Shown piece by piece: positions 49,001 through 58,700 of a stretch of DNA of 64,000 nucleotides. This DNA comes from Antedon mediterranea (Eukaryota > Echinodermata > Crinoidea > Comatulida > Antedonidae). The position numbers and the translations under genes were made by a program. The stretch spans positions 18,458,288-18,522,287 of the forward strand of contig NC_092676.1 in assembly GCF_964355755.1 (NCBI RefSeq), read 5' to 3'. How positions within the stretch are numbered: the stretch's first letter is position 1; every line of letters begins with the position of its first letter. Under the pieces are notes generated by a model. That model was given only the letters and a program-made list of their open reading frames with translations, was not told where the DNA came from and searched no databases.

Positions 49001-52000
49001 TTTTTTTTTAAATGTGAATATATTATAGTTTATTATTATTTATCTGTGTCGGTTTCAGTTGGTTGTAGAGTTAATAAAATAAAAAATAACAAATAAAACA
49101 ATACTTTCAGATACAGGCATGAATTTTAAATATAATATCTGGTTAATTGTACATAAATCAAATATTTGTAACAGAAATCAAGATGAAAAACCATGAATTT
49201 CCCCTAATATGGTCAAATACAAAATTTGGCAAAATTCTGCCAAAAAAAACCAGGAAGACTTTTTTTCAGTAGTTAGGTAGTTAACATAGTGTAATAACAT
49301 GTCTGGTGACTCCCTAGAAGGTGAAAAAAGTTGGTGGATATACGGTGGATAATTTTTGCTATTGCATGAAAATAAAATTCTGAAGTTGAATAAAAATACC
49401 AGAAATGTAAAATTCAAGTTATATTACCTATATTTAGTCATCTGATAACATTTTTACCACCGTTTATTTTTCATAGCTTTTTAAAATGCCTCTCTATTTT
49501 CAAAATGTGTGTACAAAATAGAGATTTTACAGTGTAATTTGAACTGATATGAAAGTGCTAATTTTCAAAAAGCTCCTGTAACACAAATAAAATCCCCAAA
49601 ATTATGAAACATAGGGGAAACTATAGATCAATAATTATTGGAATGTATGATCAATAGAAATGTTTTGCCCGCACCTGGCCTTTAAGGTACCTAGGTCTCT
49701 CTCTCTCTTTGCTTCAGAAAAAGCTTCAAACACTTTGGTCCACCCTACCCTACCAGCACAATTACATCCATGAAAAGCAAGTGAAATTAATGCCTACCTT
49801 TAATGGCGATTGTTGCTTTTCCCCAGTAAAATTCTCTTTATCACTAGATGGTGAACCAGTCTGTTTTACAGGTGTCTAAATTGAAAGAGAGTAAAGAGAT
49901 GATTCACATTTAAGCATTCAAACTGGCATGTCTACTCTAATTGCTGTTGGATTAGATATTTAAAAACTTGGTACATCAGGTGGAGGATTGTCTGACATGG
50001 ATAGATAAATTTAACATCACAACTAATTCTATGTATTTATTTTTCAGTTTAGAGAGAAAATAGTTTAAATACATTTATTTCATTTTTTGCATGAACCACT
50101 TCTAACTACTAAACTATACCTTTTGATGACTGCCCTCTGCCTCTAGTTTGATAATCTTTCCTCTAACACTTTAAAATAAAAAAAAAATACAATAATCAAA
50201 AATAAATAATTTGTCAGATGTTATTATCACATGCTAGAATTCAAGCCTACAGTACTCCTCAATTTGAAATATTTGCAAATGTAAAATTATGACAAATAAC
50301 TTTTTGGACCATGAGTATTTTTCCACAACTCATTATCAAACTTCCAATTTTATGTTTATACCTTTTATTGTTTACTTACACCTTTGATTTAACTTTGACC
50401 TTTAACTCCACCAATTCTCCTACAACAAAAGTTTGACTGAGTTTAAAAGAAACTTGTTCTGTGAGATGCTCAAGAGATAATGTACCTTAAATAAATAAAA
50501 GCAACATATTTTTTTTTAATATGATAAAATTCATTTACACTTCGTTCGTTTTGTCAAACTAATATATAAACTGTAAATTCATATAATATTAGATGGGGAC
50601 TGAGTCTGTTAGGTCATGTATTTAAAAACATCATCTTTCCGACAAGGCGGCAGAAAAACTAAACCAACCTACTTTTGAGATATTTCTTGAATTTAATTTC
50701 AACAGATTTTGGCCAACTCTCAACAGTTCACCTTTATTTTGTTGTCATTGGCAAAGGACTTTAACATTAATTTAAACGCACATTCACTATACCAATAGCT
50801 ACATACACAGTTAACCATGCCAATAGCTACTCCGGATAACTTCAGTGTTATACAACATTAACTGCGTAATGTGAACATCTTGCTAGTAAATTTAATACTA
50901 ATTTGCTACACACATGTCAATCTATAAATAAGTCTGAACAGGGACTTACTATGATGAGCTAATTCACAAGCTATCTTCTCAAAATGTGCTGGAAATACCT
51001 CCCGTAAGGATTCTTCTGCAGTCTTTTCAGAATCTAGCGCTTCTCTGTACGTCAAGTTTGACTTCCCTGTACACCTACACGTCCAATTCTTTGCACTGTA
51101 AAGTGCTACTTTCTTAATATAATCGCTAAAAATTGGGTGCGTTAAGTAAAATATTAAACATCAAATGCAGTGTTAAAAAATATATATTTTGTTTCATAAA
51201 AAAGTGTCCTCCTAATATAGAGTTCAAAAAAAATTTACCTCATAGATAGATGATAAACCAAATGAATCTATATCATAGAGTATGAGGCAAATTTTTATAA
51301 AGACTAAAGTGTAAAGAGATTTTAAAAGAGATTTTTTTTTTACAGCTGGGAATTTGTATTTGTTTGAACAAAAATATAGACCTAGGCCTAGCCTACATAA
51401 TAAATTTAAATTAATAAATTTGGCATCACGGAATTAGAATTTAGTAATTGAAATTCTCCTGCAAAATTTTTTAAAATAAAATAACATGAAAACTAGCCTA
51501 TAATAAACATGATTAAGTAAGTTGAAACTGATCTGTTGTAAGATCTTGCAAAGTTTCATTATAAATATGTATTTTAGAATATTGTCAAGCAATATCCTGC
51601 CTAAAAATGAGTAGAAAATCATGTAATTAAATTTGTTATATTTAGTTATTTAAAAAAATTAAACCAAAGTAAAATTGTAGAATTTATTTTTTATAGTGTA
51701 TCACATAGCAACAGACATCAGAGTGGATTGCTTAAAAACATTGTTTTTTAGTTTATTTCCATGATTTAACAATGACCTAGCGACTAACTCTAGGCCCATA
51801 CGAATGGAAAAATAAGCCCGCATCGTTCAATTCGTGTGGGAGACAAACCAATTATTTGCCTGTTACAGAGCGCCGAATTCACGGTCATTTGAGTTTCGAA
51901 GACTCGGCTTAGCCAGTCAACGTCAGTCGCCTGCTTAGCTGGGTCAGATACGCTACAGACAGAATAAATATTTGCAATGAATGTATTACTTTAAACGCAA

Positions 52001-52296
52001 GAAAAAGGCATTAACAGCTTTTATAAGTACTAAAGGAACTTTTTACTTTATAACTTGATCATAATTAAATGTAAAAGCATCATAATACTAGCAACATAAA
52101 TATCTAAAAATATTACGGGGGCCGCCATATTTGAGAACTTCCCGCAAACATAAAAATATTGTTGCCGAAATTGCAAAGGATACTCTTGAGTTCTGAAAAC
52201 CTCTCCTGTTACTGGAATCGTGTACTGTTTGTCCCATGGATATAAATCTTTCGGTTTCTTTGCCAATAAGTAAGGCTTATTGTCCAGAAGTGGCAT
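30635..52296 (-). CDS. BAZ1B: BAZ1B/WSTF-like chromatin-remodelling subunit, complete, 27 coding exons
   Basis: Nuclear non-catalytic partner of ISWI (in vertebrates the WICH complex), acting in replication and DNA damage. Exons: 52184-52296, 50950-51125, 50380-50485, 50120-50168, 49798-49875, 48786-48862, 48199-48364, 47077-47934, 46259-46422, 45292-45450, 44949-45078, 44408-44576, 43893-43996, 43257-43409, 42020-42177, 38122-38279, 37459-37685, 36886-37097, 36288-36452, 35539-35707, 34831-34942, 33718-33998, 33040-33230, 32536-32716, 32323-32400, 31847-31990, 30635-30817. Phases close to 1,586 residues (human about 1,480). Domains: WAC about 20-130 (NWTCRCTGKSNLTYREAL), a Lys/Ser-rich region 256-541, coiled basic segment 650-700, DDT about 705-770 (GDVAMITEFL, YPITA), Glu/Lys coiled coil 885-1010, WHIM (GVDRNHSRYWLFSSVVPGLF), PHD1 1283-1327, PHD2 1359-1400, bromodomain about 1453-1550 (FRKPIDKKEAKKYYKVVKNP). 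SPSSDKEN and AENAKCKICRKK favour BAZ1B over BAZ1A. Confidence 0.95.
30906..31622. mobile_element. Non-autonomous pogo/Tigger-like DNA transposon, about 0.7 kb (BAZ1B last intron)
   Basis: Terminal inverted repeats TACAGTCAACTCCGCCTAAG and CTTAGGCGGAGTCGACTGTA, each carrying TA at the outer edge, which fits TA target duplication. Further GTCGAA / TTCGAC repeats lie inside both ends. The interior encodes no transposase; a 68-codon open frame has no recognisable motif. Confidence 0.8.
33317..33537. mobile_element. Two pogo-like MITE pieces (BAZ1B intron)
   Basis: 33317-33448 runs from TACAATGGAACCTC to GGGCTCTATTAGTA with CCCCTATTAAGGGGACACTC inside. 33482-33537 starts TACAGTGGAGCCCCTGC and runs directly into MITE A copy 8. 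Confidence 0.6.
33537..33689. mobile_element. MITE family A, copy 8 (BAZ1B intron)
   Basis: Complete element with both terminal repeats, ending 28 bp before the PHD1 exon (33718-33998). It directly abuts a partial pogo-like element ending GGTTCTATT, suggesting a nested or target-site insertion. Confidence 0.85.
34203..34497 (-). mobile_element. tRNA-derived SINE, nearly full length (BAZ1B intron)
   Basis: On the minus strand it begins AGTGGCCGAGCGGTTAAGAC, an almost exact leucine/serine-type tRNA A-box region, followed by GGGTTTGAGGC (degenerate B box). The central domain has CTCGGATAAGGACTATAAAC and GTGCACTTTAAAGAACC. It is the best copy of the family, with fragments at 5262, 7325 and 21181. 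Confidence 0.75.
34676..34800. mobile_element. Dispersed repeat shared with 18299-18462
   Basis: Contains TCATTGTAATGTTTTTTG, CTACCATCCACATTTATAAA and ends TATAAACAACAACAA, in the same order as the other copy. Confidence 0.55.
34996..35320. mobile_element. MITE family C copy (BAZ1B intron)
   Basis: Terminal inverted repeats TTAAAGATATATTCTCCCC and GGGGGACAATACATCTTTAA enclose about 290 bp with partial internal symmetry (AAAATGACAAAATAAATTG and GATCTAATTTTTGGTCAAAG). Confidence 0.75.
35753..35860. mobile_element. pogo-like MITE remnant (BAZ1B intron)
   Basis: AATAGGGGCACTTTCCTGTG and GTCCCTTTAACAGGTGTTCTAC follow the same pattern as 20135-20244. It is close to an exon: the acceptor of exon 35539-35707 is about 45 bp away. 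Confidence 0.5.
36505..36641. mobile_element. MITE family A, copy 9 (BAZ1B intron)
   Basis: Both ends are intact and the core is in reverse orientation (CACTACCATATTTGGGC). Begins about 50 bp upstream of the exon at 36288-36452 in transcript sense. Confidence 0.85.
37781..38095 (+). mobile_element. 5S rRNA-derived SINE (SINE3-type), in BAZ1B intron
   Basis: GTAGATCACCGAAGTAAAGC, then GGGCCAGGTTAGAGCTTGGA, then GGATGGGAGACCATTTGGGG follow the 3' two-thirds of animal 5S rRNA, including the internal A-box, intermediate element and C-box. The 5' third of 5S is missing or eroded. A non-5S tail follows to about 38095. It lies antisense to BAZ1B between two of its exons. 5S-derived SINEs (SINE3) are known from fish and invertebrates; a simple 5S pseudogene is the alternative. 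Confidence 0.75.
38284..41689. repeat. 92-bp satellite array, about 37 copies (BAZ1B intron)
   Basis: A 92-bp unit (AAAGACAAATCCACAAAGTA ... CTCTAAAACAATCTGTGTCC ... CACAATGGACTAAAATGTTT) is repeated head-to-tail about 37 times with roughly 97-99% identity. One unit near 39354 lacks a single base, shifting the register. Two positions vary in blocks: TGCCCAGC/TGCTCAGC and GTCCAAAAGG/GTCCTAAAGG. The array starts 4-5 bp beyond a BAZ1B exon edge (38279). The many 67-codon open frames are by-products of the 92-bp (3n+2) period. Confidence 0.97.
42763..43000. repeat. (TA)n microsatellites
   Basis: Two TA dinucleotide runs, about 42764-42782 and 42971-43000, flank the hammerhead-like motif. A further short TA run is at about 61832-61843. 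Confidence 0.85.
42915..42950 (-). ncRNA. Hammerhead-ribozyme-like core
   Basis: The minus strand reads CTGATGA, then GGGC-TAGTGTT-GCCC, then GAAA, matching the hammerhead conserved core CUGAUGA-stem II-GAAA with a 4-bp stem II. It lies beside a LINE remnant and AT microsatellites. Hammerheads occur in Penelope-like elements and retrozymes. I could not place stem III with a cleavage site, so activity is doubtful. Confidence 0.3.
43040..43236 (-). pseudogene. LINE ORF2 C-terminal fragment
   Basis: The minus-strand frame 43048-43233 ends FFNSLPLSIRNSYNFSSFK then SLLKKHLFLSL and stop, the characteristic C-terminus of CR1/Jockey-type reverse transcriptase polyproteins (W/FNSLP..IR...F...LK..LF). 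Only the last 60 or so codons remain. It sits 21 bp from a BAZ1B exon (43257-43409). Confidence 0.7.
43640..43863 (-). mobile_element. tRNA-derived SINE, second family (BAZ1B intron)
   Basis: Minus strand: GGCTTGGTGGTTATGATTAC (A box) and GGGTTCAAGCCC (B box), then a tail with TAATTTGTCATTAG... and AAGATGCTCTACATAAAC on the plus strand. The same tail occurs at 46497-46737 and, without a head, at about 44647-44760. Confidence 0.7.
44205..44284. mobile_element. pogo-like MITE remnant (BAZ1B intron)
   Basis: GTGGACACTTTCCCATGAAA to GGGTTCTATTGTA, truncated at the left and adjacent to MITE A copy 10. Confidence 0.55.
44285..44391. mobile_element. MITE family A, copy 10, left end truncated (BAZ1B intron)
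   Basis: Begins at ACTAGTTTGAC and ends GATAGTGTAGTCAGAGCC. It is preceded by a pogo-like fragment ending GGTTCTATTGTA, the same neighbour as copy 8. It ends only 16 bp before a BAZ1B exon (44408-44576). Confidence 0.8.
44647..44760 (-). mobile_element. SINE tail fragment, second family
   Basis: Shares ACACAAGATGCTCTACATAAA and the region around ACTATCCTTCAGAAAGGTGA with the copies at 43640 and 46497, but has no tRNA-like head. Confidence 0.5.
45774..46243. mobile_element. Putative DNA element with C-rich interior (BAZ1B intron)
   Basis: Left ACCGTATTTATTTTAATAAATGCCCCGC and right CAATAAATGCGAGGGGCGTA are imperfect inverted copies. The interior has CCATCCTGAACAATAAACTC repeated twice and CCCCGCCCCACC. 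It ends about 16 bp from exon 46259-46422. Confidence 0.45.
46497..46737 (-). mobile_element. tRNA-derived SINE, second family (BAZ1B intron)
   Basis: Same architecture as 43640-43863: tRNA-like head at the high-coordinate end (GGCTTGGTGGTTATGATGC), a decayed B box, and a shared tail ending AGGATAATAACCATAA near 46510. Confidence 0.65.
48505..48640 (-). mobile_element. Degenerate tRNA-derived SINE (BAZ1B intron)
   Basis: Minus strand has CTTCCAATCCCAAGGTTCAA and TAACCTAGTGCCAGGGTTCT, clearly related to the SINE at 4806 but diverged. Confidence 0.5.
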
Positions 52297-52713
52297 TTTA
52301 GACACGTTTTTCTCGCCGAAAACGGTGAGAATTCATCTTCTTGTTTGAAACTGGCGGGAAGGTAGAAAGTTTCGCGGACTGATTGGGTATGACGTAAACA
52401 TGACCTTAGAGGCCTAACAAATGACCCGTATCCAATTTTGTATCAATCATATCGGCTACAAGTATAAAATAACTGATTTATTTTATTTGAATAAAGTATA
52501 AAATGTAACTAAATAAATATAATTTAGTATTAGAATTTTAATTGATAGTTTTTTGATATCTAAGTAATTGTTGTAATGCGTTTAACCTTTGTTTGTTTAA
52601 TAATGTAGAAAAGGCCGTGTTTTGGGGAGGCAATTTTGAATAACATTGTAATGTTTACTCCTACTTTATTTCTTTTTTCCTACAAAATTAGGATTAGATT
52701 TGGTTAATTGAAG
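52297..52713. promoter_or_regulatory. Divergent BAZ1B/GEN1 promoter
   Basis: The two start codons lie 417 bp apart, back to back. The gap contains CTGGCGGGAAGG (52351-52362), which includes GGCGGGAA of the E2F consensus, then TTCGCGGACTGATTGGG (52371-52387) with an inverted CCAAT box. No TATA box is placed convincingly for either gene. A shared promoter is inferred from the spacing. Confidence 0.6.
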
Positions 52714-55700
52714 ATGGGAGTTCAAAACCTATGGTCCATTTTGTCGCCTGTTCAATTCCATAAAAATTTAAGTGAATTAAAAGGGCAATTACTTGCTGTT
52801 GACTTGAGCATTTGGGTTTGTGAAAGTCAGGGTGTCAAACAGATGCAAGCAGTTGTATTAAAACCATTTCTGAGGTTTGTTTACTTATTGACTGTTTTCA
52901 TAGTCTTTGTCTAGTTAAGTCACTGCTATATCAGTGTGAACTATACTCAGTTTCCCGTTAAACTTGAGGACTAGAATAATTTAACATTTTTAATAATACC
53001 GTGCAACAAAATGTGTTTTTAATTTTGTATTAATTAACTCTGCAGTATATATTATAATAATTAATATTATGCATAATATTCTTTACTTCGTCTTTAGATA
53101 TCATACCTTGCGTCTACACATTCGTACCTTCGGGTACTGTATATGTACGATAAACTCACAGGGGTGCGATTCTGCAATAGCACCACATACTGTAGCATTT
53201 AATTACAAGTAAAAGTACAGTATTTTCTGTAATATCTTCTGATATACGTTGACAGTTGTTTTACATTAAAACAAGTATACACTTATACTGCTGAATATAT
53301 ATGAGTTTTATTGAATTGAACTAATGTTGCTTGTCCGAAGACTTGAGAGAATATAATAATCTATTAACTGTTCACTGAGTTGGTATATTGTGGAATTTAT
53401 AATTGCTCTAATGGGATTTTGGCTACTTTTTATAGGTCATTGTATCTTCAAAAATATAAAAGAAAATTATTATTGCACAATGGTTTTTTTTTTATTTTTA
53501 AAATTATTCAAGCACAAGTAAGTTGGAGCACCAGGAAGATCAAATCAAAATATTTAAAGTGAATAATATAACTTTATTAGAACCTATTCAATGTTTGATT
53601 CATTTAATGTTAAAACATTTTTGTCTGGGCTCTGTTGAAAAAATATATTCCTCAATGTCTTTCATTTATTCTAGGAATTTATTTTTTCGGATAACTAATT
53701 TAACACAACTTGGCATCAAATTGGTTTTTGTCATAGAGGGAGAAGCACCAGAATTGAAATGTGAGACTATGATGAAAAGGCAAGGAAGACACAAACAAGG
53801 CCAGAGAGGTGCAGCTCCTTCTAAATCTAAACAAACTGGAAGAAGACACTTTAAAGCACGTCTTAAAGAGGTATAGTATAGTTGCTTTTTGGAACGACTT
53901 ACCACCTGCAATTCAACAAGCACCCACTACCGTTACATTCAAACAATTATTAAAAAAAACTCATCTATTTAAGTTTTCTTTTGACTAATTTCTCTCTGTA
54001 TATTTTTGTTTTAATGTAAAGCGCATTGGGGCTTTTAGCATAAGCCCGATTTATTATGATTATTATTGTTATTATTATTATTATTGTATCTACTTTTTGG
54101 TTTGTTCAATACAAAAGCTTTGAAAATCCTACAGATGCCAGATAACATCATTTTACATATTGAAAGCATTGCAATTTCAAAGATTACGCATCTTTGAATT
54201 TTTCTTTTTATTTGTCAATGGGCAAACTTTAGTTCATGATTTCTTTATCTTTTTAGTGCTGTGAAATGTTGGATTACCTCGGTATACCATGGGTACAAAG
54301 CAAAGGTGAAGCAGAAGCCATGTGTGCATTTTTGAACGCCAATGGTGTAAGTTTGTACACAATAGATAAAAAACAATAGCAAAAAAAACTGTAACTAGAG
54401 GGTACTCCGAGAGTACAAACCTCTGCCTACTGTAAAATTCCCCTACATAAAATGTCCCCGGAATATATATATTTTTTTAACATTTTTTTTTGGTGAGAAT
54501 CGGATAAAAACTGTGGCCTCCAGGCTGTTCACAGACACACACACACAAACATACAGGGGTGAAAATATAACCTCCTTGGCGGAGGTAATAAGAAAGTCTG
54601 TCCAACAACCTAAGTTCCATGGAAATTTTAGAAGTCTATATCGAACATAAGCTGAATCGTCTGTCACCAAAAGTGGGCCGTCGAATCGTCCCACCAAAAG
54701 TGTTTCCCTGATGTAACTACATAGCATTGGAAGGCCCCTTAGTGCTAAACAAGGGCCCTTAATTGCCCACTGAGTTATGCCACTATAGATACCCAAAATT
54801 GTTCCTAGATGCTAGTGAAAATTGTTATATCAATTGTTCAGTCTCATGCCAGGTAATCAAAATCTAATCAACAGTACAGGAATATGTGAAAAAAAAGTAC
54901 AGCCAGTTTACTCACCATCTCATTGGTACTACAGTACTTTATTTGTGCTAATACTGTGACTATTTTTCTTTTTTGCAGTTGGTCGACGCTTGTATTACGC
55001 AAGATGGCGATGCATTTCTGTATGGTGCCAGAGTGGTTTATAGAAACTTTACACTTAATACTAAGGTTAGTAACTATAGTATTGAGATGGAGCAATTCGC
55101 TAACACTTTACTTTCACACATGGCACAAAGTGTTACATACGACTCTCCTTTTCAAAAACTTCTAAATTATTTTCTTATGCATTTTGAAAACCAGAATAAA
55201 AATAACTAGAATTTAATTCGTCACTTTGACGAATTATAGGTGATCATTTTTATCATTTTAATGAAATTAACATTTTTTAAACATGCACGTACGTTAACAT
55301 ACGATCGTAAAAAGCTGATGTACGCCATCCTATGACATGATGCATATACACTTATAGTGCTGAGTTGTACCTATTATATACAGTATATACTGTATATCTA
55401 TATACAGTGTAGCATAGGTGAAATTACTGGACCCACATCATGTTCAAATTTTTCGGTATGATGGAATTATCAAAATAAACTCGAAGATGACAATTTCGAA
55501 AGATAATGAATTGAGCAAATAAATATAAGGATGGAAAGAAAATTTGACACGTAGAAGCGCAATGCGCGCTCTTTGAAATTTGTATAACTTCGACTAAAGA
55601 AATTTAAAAACTACTTTTTAACTTCAACTGGCCATATGATAACATCACAACATCCGATAGGCTAAATTTTTATATTAATTCATATCTACATTTCATCAGC

Positions 55701-58700
55701 TTTCATAATAAGTTATAATCTTCAAGGTCACCTTTAATTCTGAAGAGCTATAATATATTCAAATGTACGGTGTAGCTGAAATTACACGACCTACGTTATT
55801 CAAGTTTTTACGCGTGATGATGTCATCAAAATGAAAATGTTGACAACTCCTGAGAAAGATAATTAATTGAGCAAGCACATACTAAAACTTCTGCGAAAAT
55901 CGAGCTAAAATAACGGAGATGCGCTCTATTGAATGTGATAACCCATACAAAAAGATAAAAATTACTAATTTTTAAATTGAAGTGGCCATTTGATGACGTC
56001 ATACCATTTTATACGTCTAATGTGTACATGAATATGTATCTACAACCCAATGGCTTCCCGAATAACTTTAAAAAATTGGGGGTCACCTGCCATTCTGAAG
56101 AGTTATATTCATTTTAAAAAGGCCTTATTTTTCACAATTTTCATCACTTTGATGCAATTAATTTGCGCATTTTGACATTTTAACCTGCTCGTATACCGTT
56201 ATTTTAAGTCGGAACTGACTCAAATTTGGTGAATGTACTAAGGATGCTGTTTAGAATGCGATTTGTATAAAAAAATTGCAATTTTTACCCTTTGTAAGTA
56301 TCGCGCGCGCAAAATAATTTTTTTGCGCAGTAATTTTTTGAAACACGCAAATGGCCTAATTCATGCTCTAAATTGATTAAAACGTAATTTTGAGCTTTTT
56401 AAATTTTTAATGCGCGATTTCACGCGCATGACCCTACGTGCGCGTGCGTTTTTATTTGCTAATATTTTTACCCTTGACCTGAAGTTTACGTGTAGTGAAT
56501 TTCATAAACATGTGATAATGAATTATGGATATATGATTGATAATGTGATTTCACAAAATGGCGTCTACGTGACGTCAGGGTTGAGTGATCACGCTGAAAA
56601 GCTTATTATGGCTAAGTTAAAGTATTTGAAAGACATTGTGAAATTTTTGTGATCATTGTTATTCAACTTTTTGAGATATTTGTTACACAAAAAGTGTACA
56701 GAAAGAAAAAAAATAATAAAGATTTCATACAATAACAATAGGTGATCATTTTATTCTAAATGATCACCTAATAATACAAATTAAACAAAATAGCATTAGA
56801 TTACATAACTCTATGAATTAACACTAAAACCAGTCTTAGTCGTTTCAAGTGGTCGATCGGTTAAATATTGGTGCAGTCAAAGCCATATTTCCGATGGTAA
56901 GAACCCAATGAATATTTTAGAAGAGAATAGGTTTACACCGGAACCGTTTATTCTTTCATCTGTGTACAGATCATTGAGTAGCGTTAGGTGGAAGCTGTAC
57001 AAGATGAAGGGAGAATAGGGCAGAAAAGCAGTTGTATCTGTCGTTAACACTTGTGAACAATTTGAGCTGCTAGACAGAGTTATTCACCACATTTATTTAT
57101 TTTTTTTTTTTACAGGATCCTCATATAGATTGTTATCGCATGGATGATATTGAGATCAAATTAAAATTGAATCAAAATAGACTTGTTGGATTAGGAATTC
57201 TGCTAGGGTGTGATTTTATACCAAAGGGAGTACCTGGTGTTGGTAAGGAAGGTGCAATGAAACTAATGAATGCGTTAGAAGATAAGGTTGATGTTTTGCA
57301 AAGGTTCAAAGAATGGTATCAGGGTTTTCCATTTCAATCAGCAGCAGAAAAAGATGTCGTTAGGTGATAATTCTTGTGCACTATCATCATTTTTTTATAT
57401 ATTGACAGACATATTTAGTGTGTGCTAGTGTGGCCCTATACAGTAAGTTCAATGAGAGACCTTGTCAATGAGGCGGAGAGGCTCATGTTGTGAGTCAAGT
57501 TGTTTTGAACAATCCAATATAAAGTTGTATTGTAGCTACTGTATGTCAAGTCTCTCTATTTGGTAACTGCCACTATACGATCCACGGTACACTAGAATAC
57601 ATATTTATTTTTGCTTGAGGCAATCTCTGTTTAACATAAGTAAGATATTTTAATTCATTTTGACTCCTCTAATATACACCTTTTCAGGAAAGCAATGAAA
57701 GTTCCTGGGTTTCCTAACCAAGCAGTTATTGACGAGTTTTTAGTACCGAAAGATAAATTTCCAAAACAACCATTTATTTGGGCTAGGCCGAGCTTACGCA
57801 AAATAAAGGTGGGTAATAATGCATCAGGGGAAGTATCAGTAACCAAAATATGAGAACTGAAGAGTGTGAATTGATTAAATAACCCAAAAAAATGTATATA
57901 TATATTTTATATATGTATTTTAATGTCACATAGTTATTCTAGTTATTATAGTTATTCACTTTAAAAATTGGGTTGAAGAAAAATTTTTACCTGAAAAAAA
58001 CTATAATTTATACCAACAAATTGTCAAATTGGCAGCCAGACAATGAGTTTTTAGTTGCATTTAACCATTTATTTTGTCATTTTATAAGTGAAAACAATAT
58101 TTTTCTAGGTTTTTTGTACAGAAGTGATTTACTTTGTTAAAACTACAAAATGGCCTATTCAAGGTCTGATTTTATTAATCTTCATTTTTTCAGATTATAG
58201 ATATTGAATTAAAAGATAATATTGAGATAATAAATAGATCTAGTACAAAAGACAATGATTTGATTAAAAGATTTATTTCGATTAATAATTTGCAAATTTT
58301 TGTTATTTATTAGGGTTATAACCTAACCAAACTTGACTGGCCAGAAGAGTATACAGAGGAGAAGGTTCTGCCTATGCTAACCTCTCATGATATGAACCAG
58401 ATTATTAAATATGGTATTGAAAACTGTACTAAATGTCTTAAGCCGGTGGAAATAGTCAAAACTAGAGTAAGACAAGGCATACAGTGTGTGGAAATACACT
58501 GGGAAAGGCAAGGTACAGTAACTACATCTTTACACTCAGTTTTTAGGACCTTTATACCAGTTTCTAAACAGTTAAATACTATTACTGTTAAAGTATTATC
58601 ATTTATAGACTATTTATTAAAGATGTATTGTCCCCTTGAAAAAATGATTGTTTCATTTTTTTTCTTGAATATGCCATTTTAATATGTCACATAATAATTA

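Noticed and set aside
52048..52183. Extension of BAZ1B exon 1 to an in-frame stop
   Set aside because: The segment after FRTQ does not match the WAC domain. A donor at 52182-52183 joins in phase to the exon 50950-51125, which restores the expected WAC sequence.
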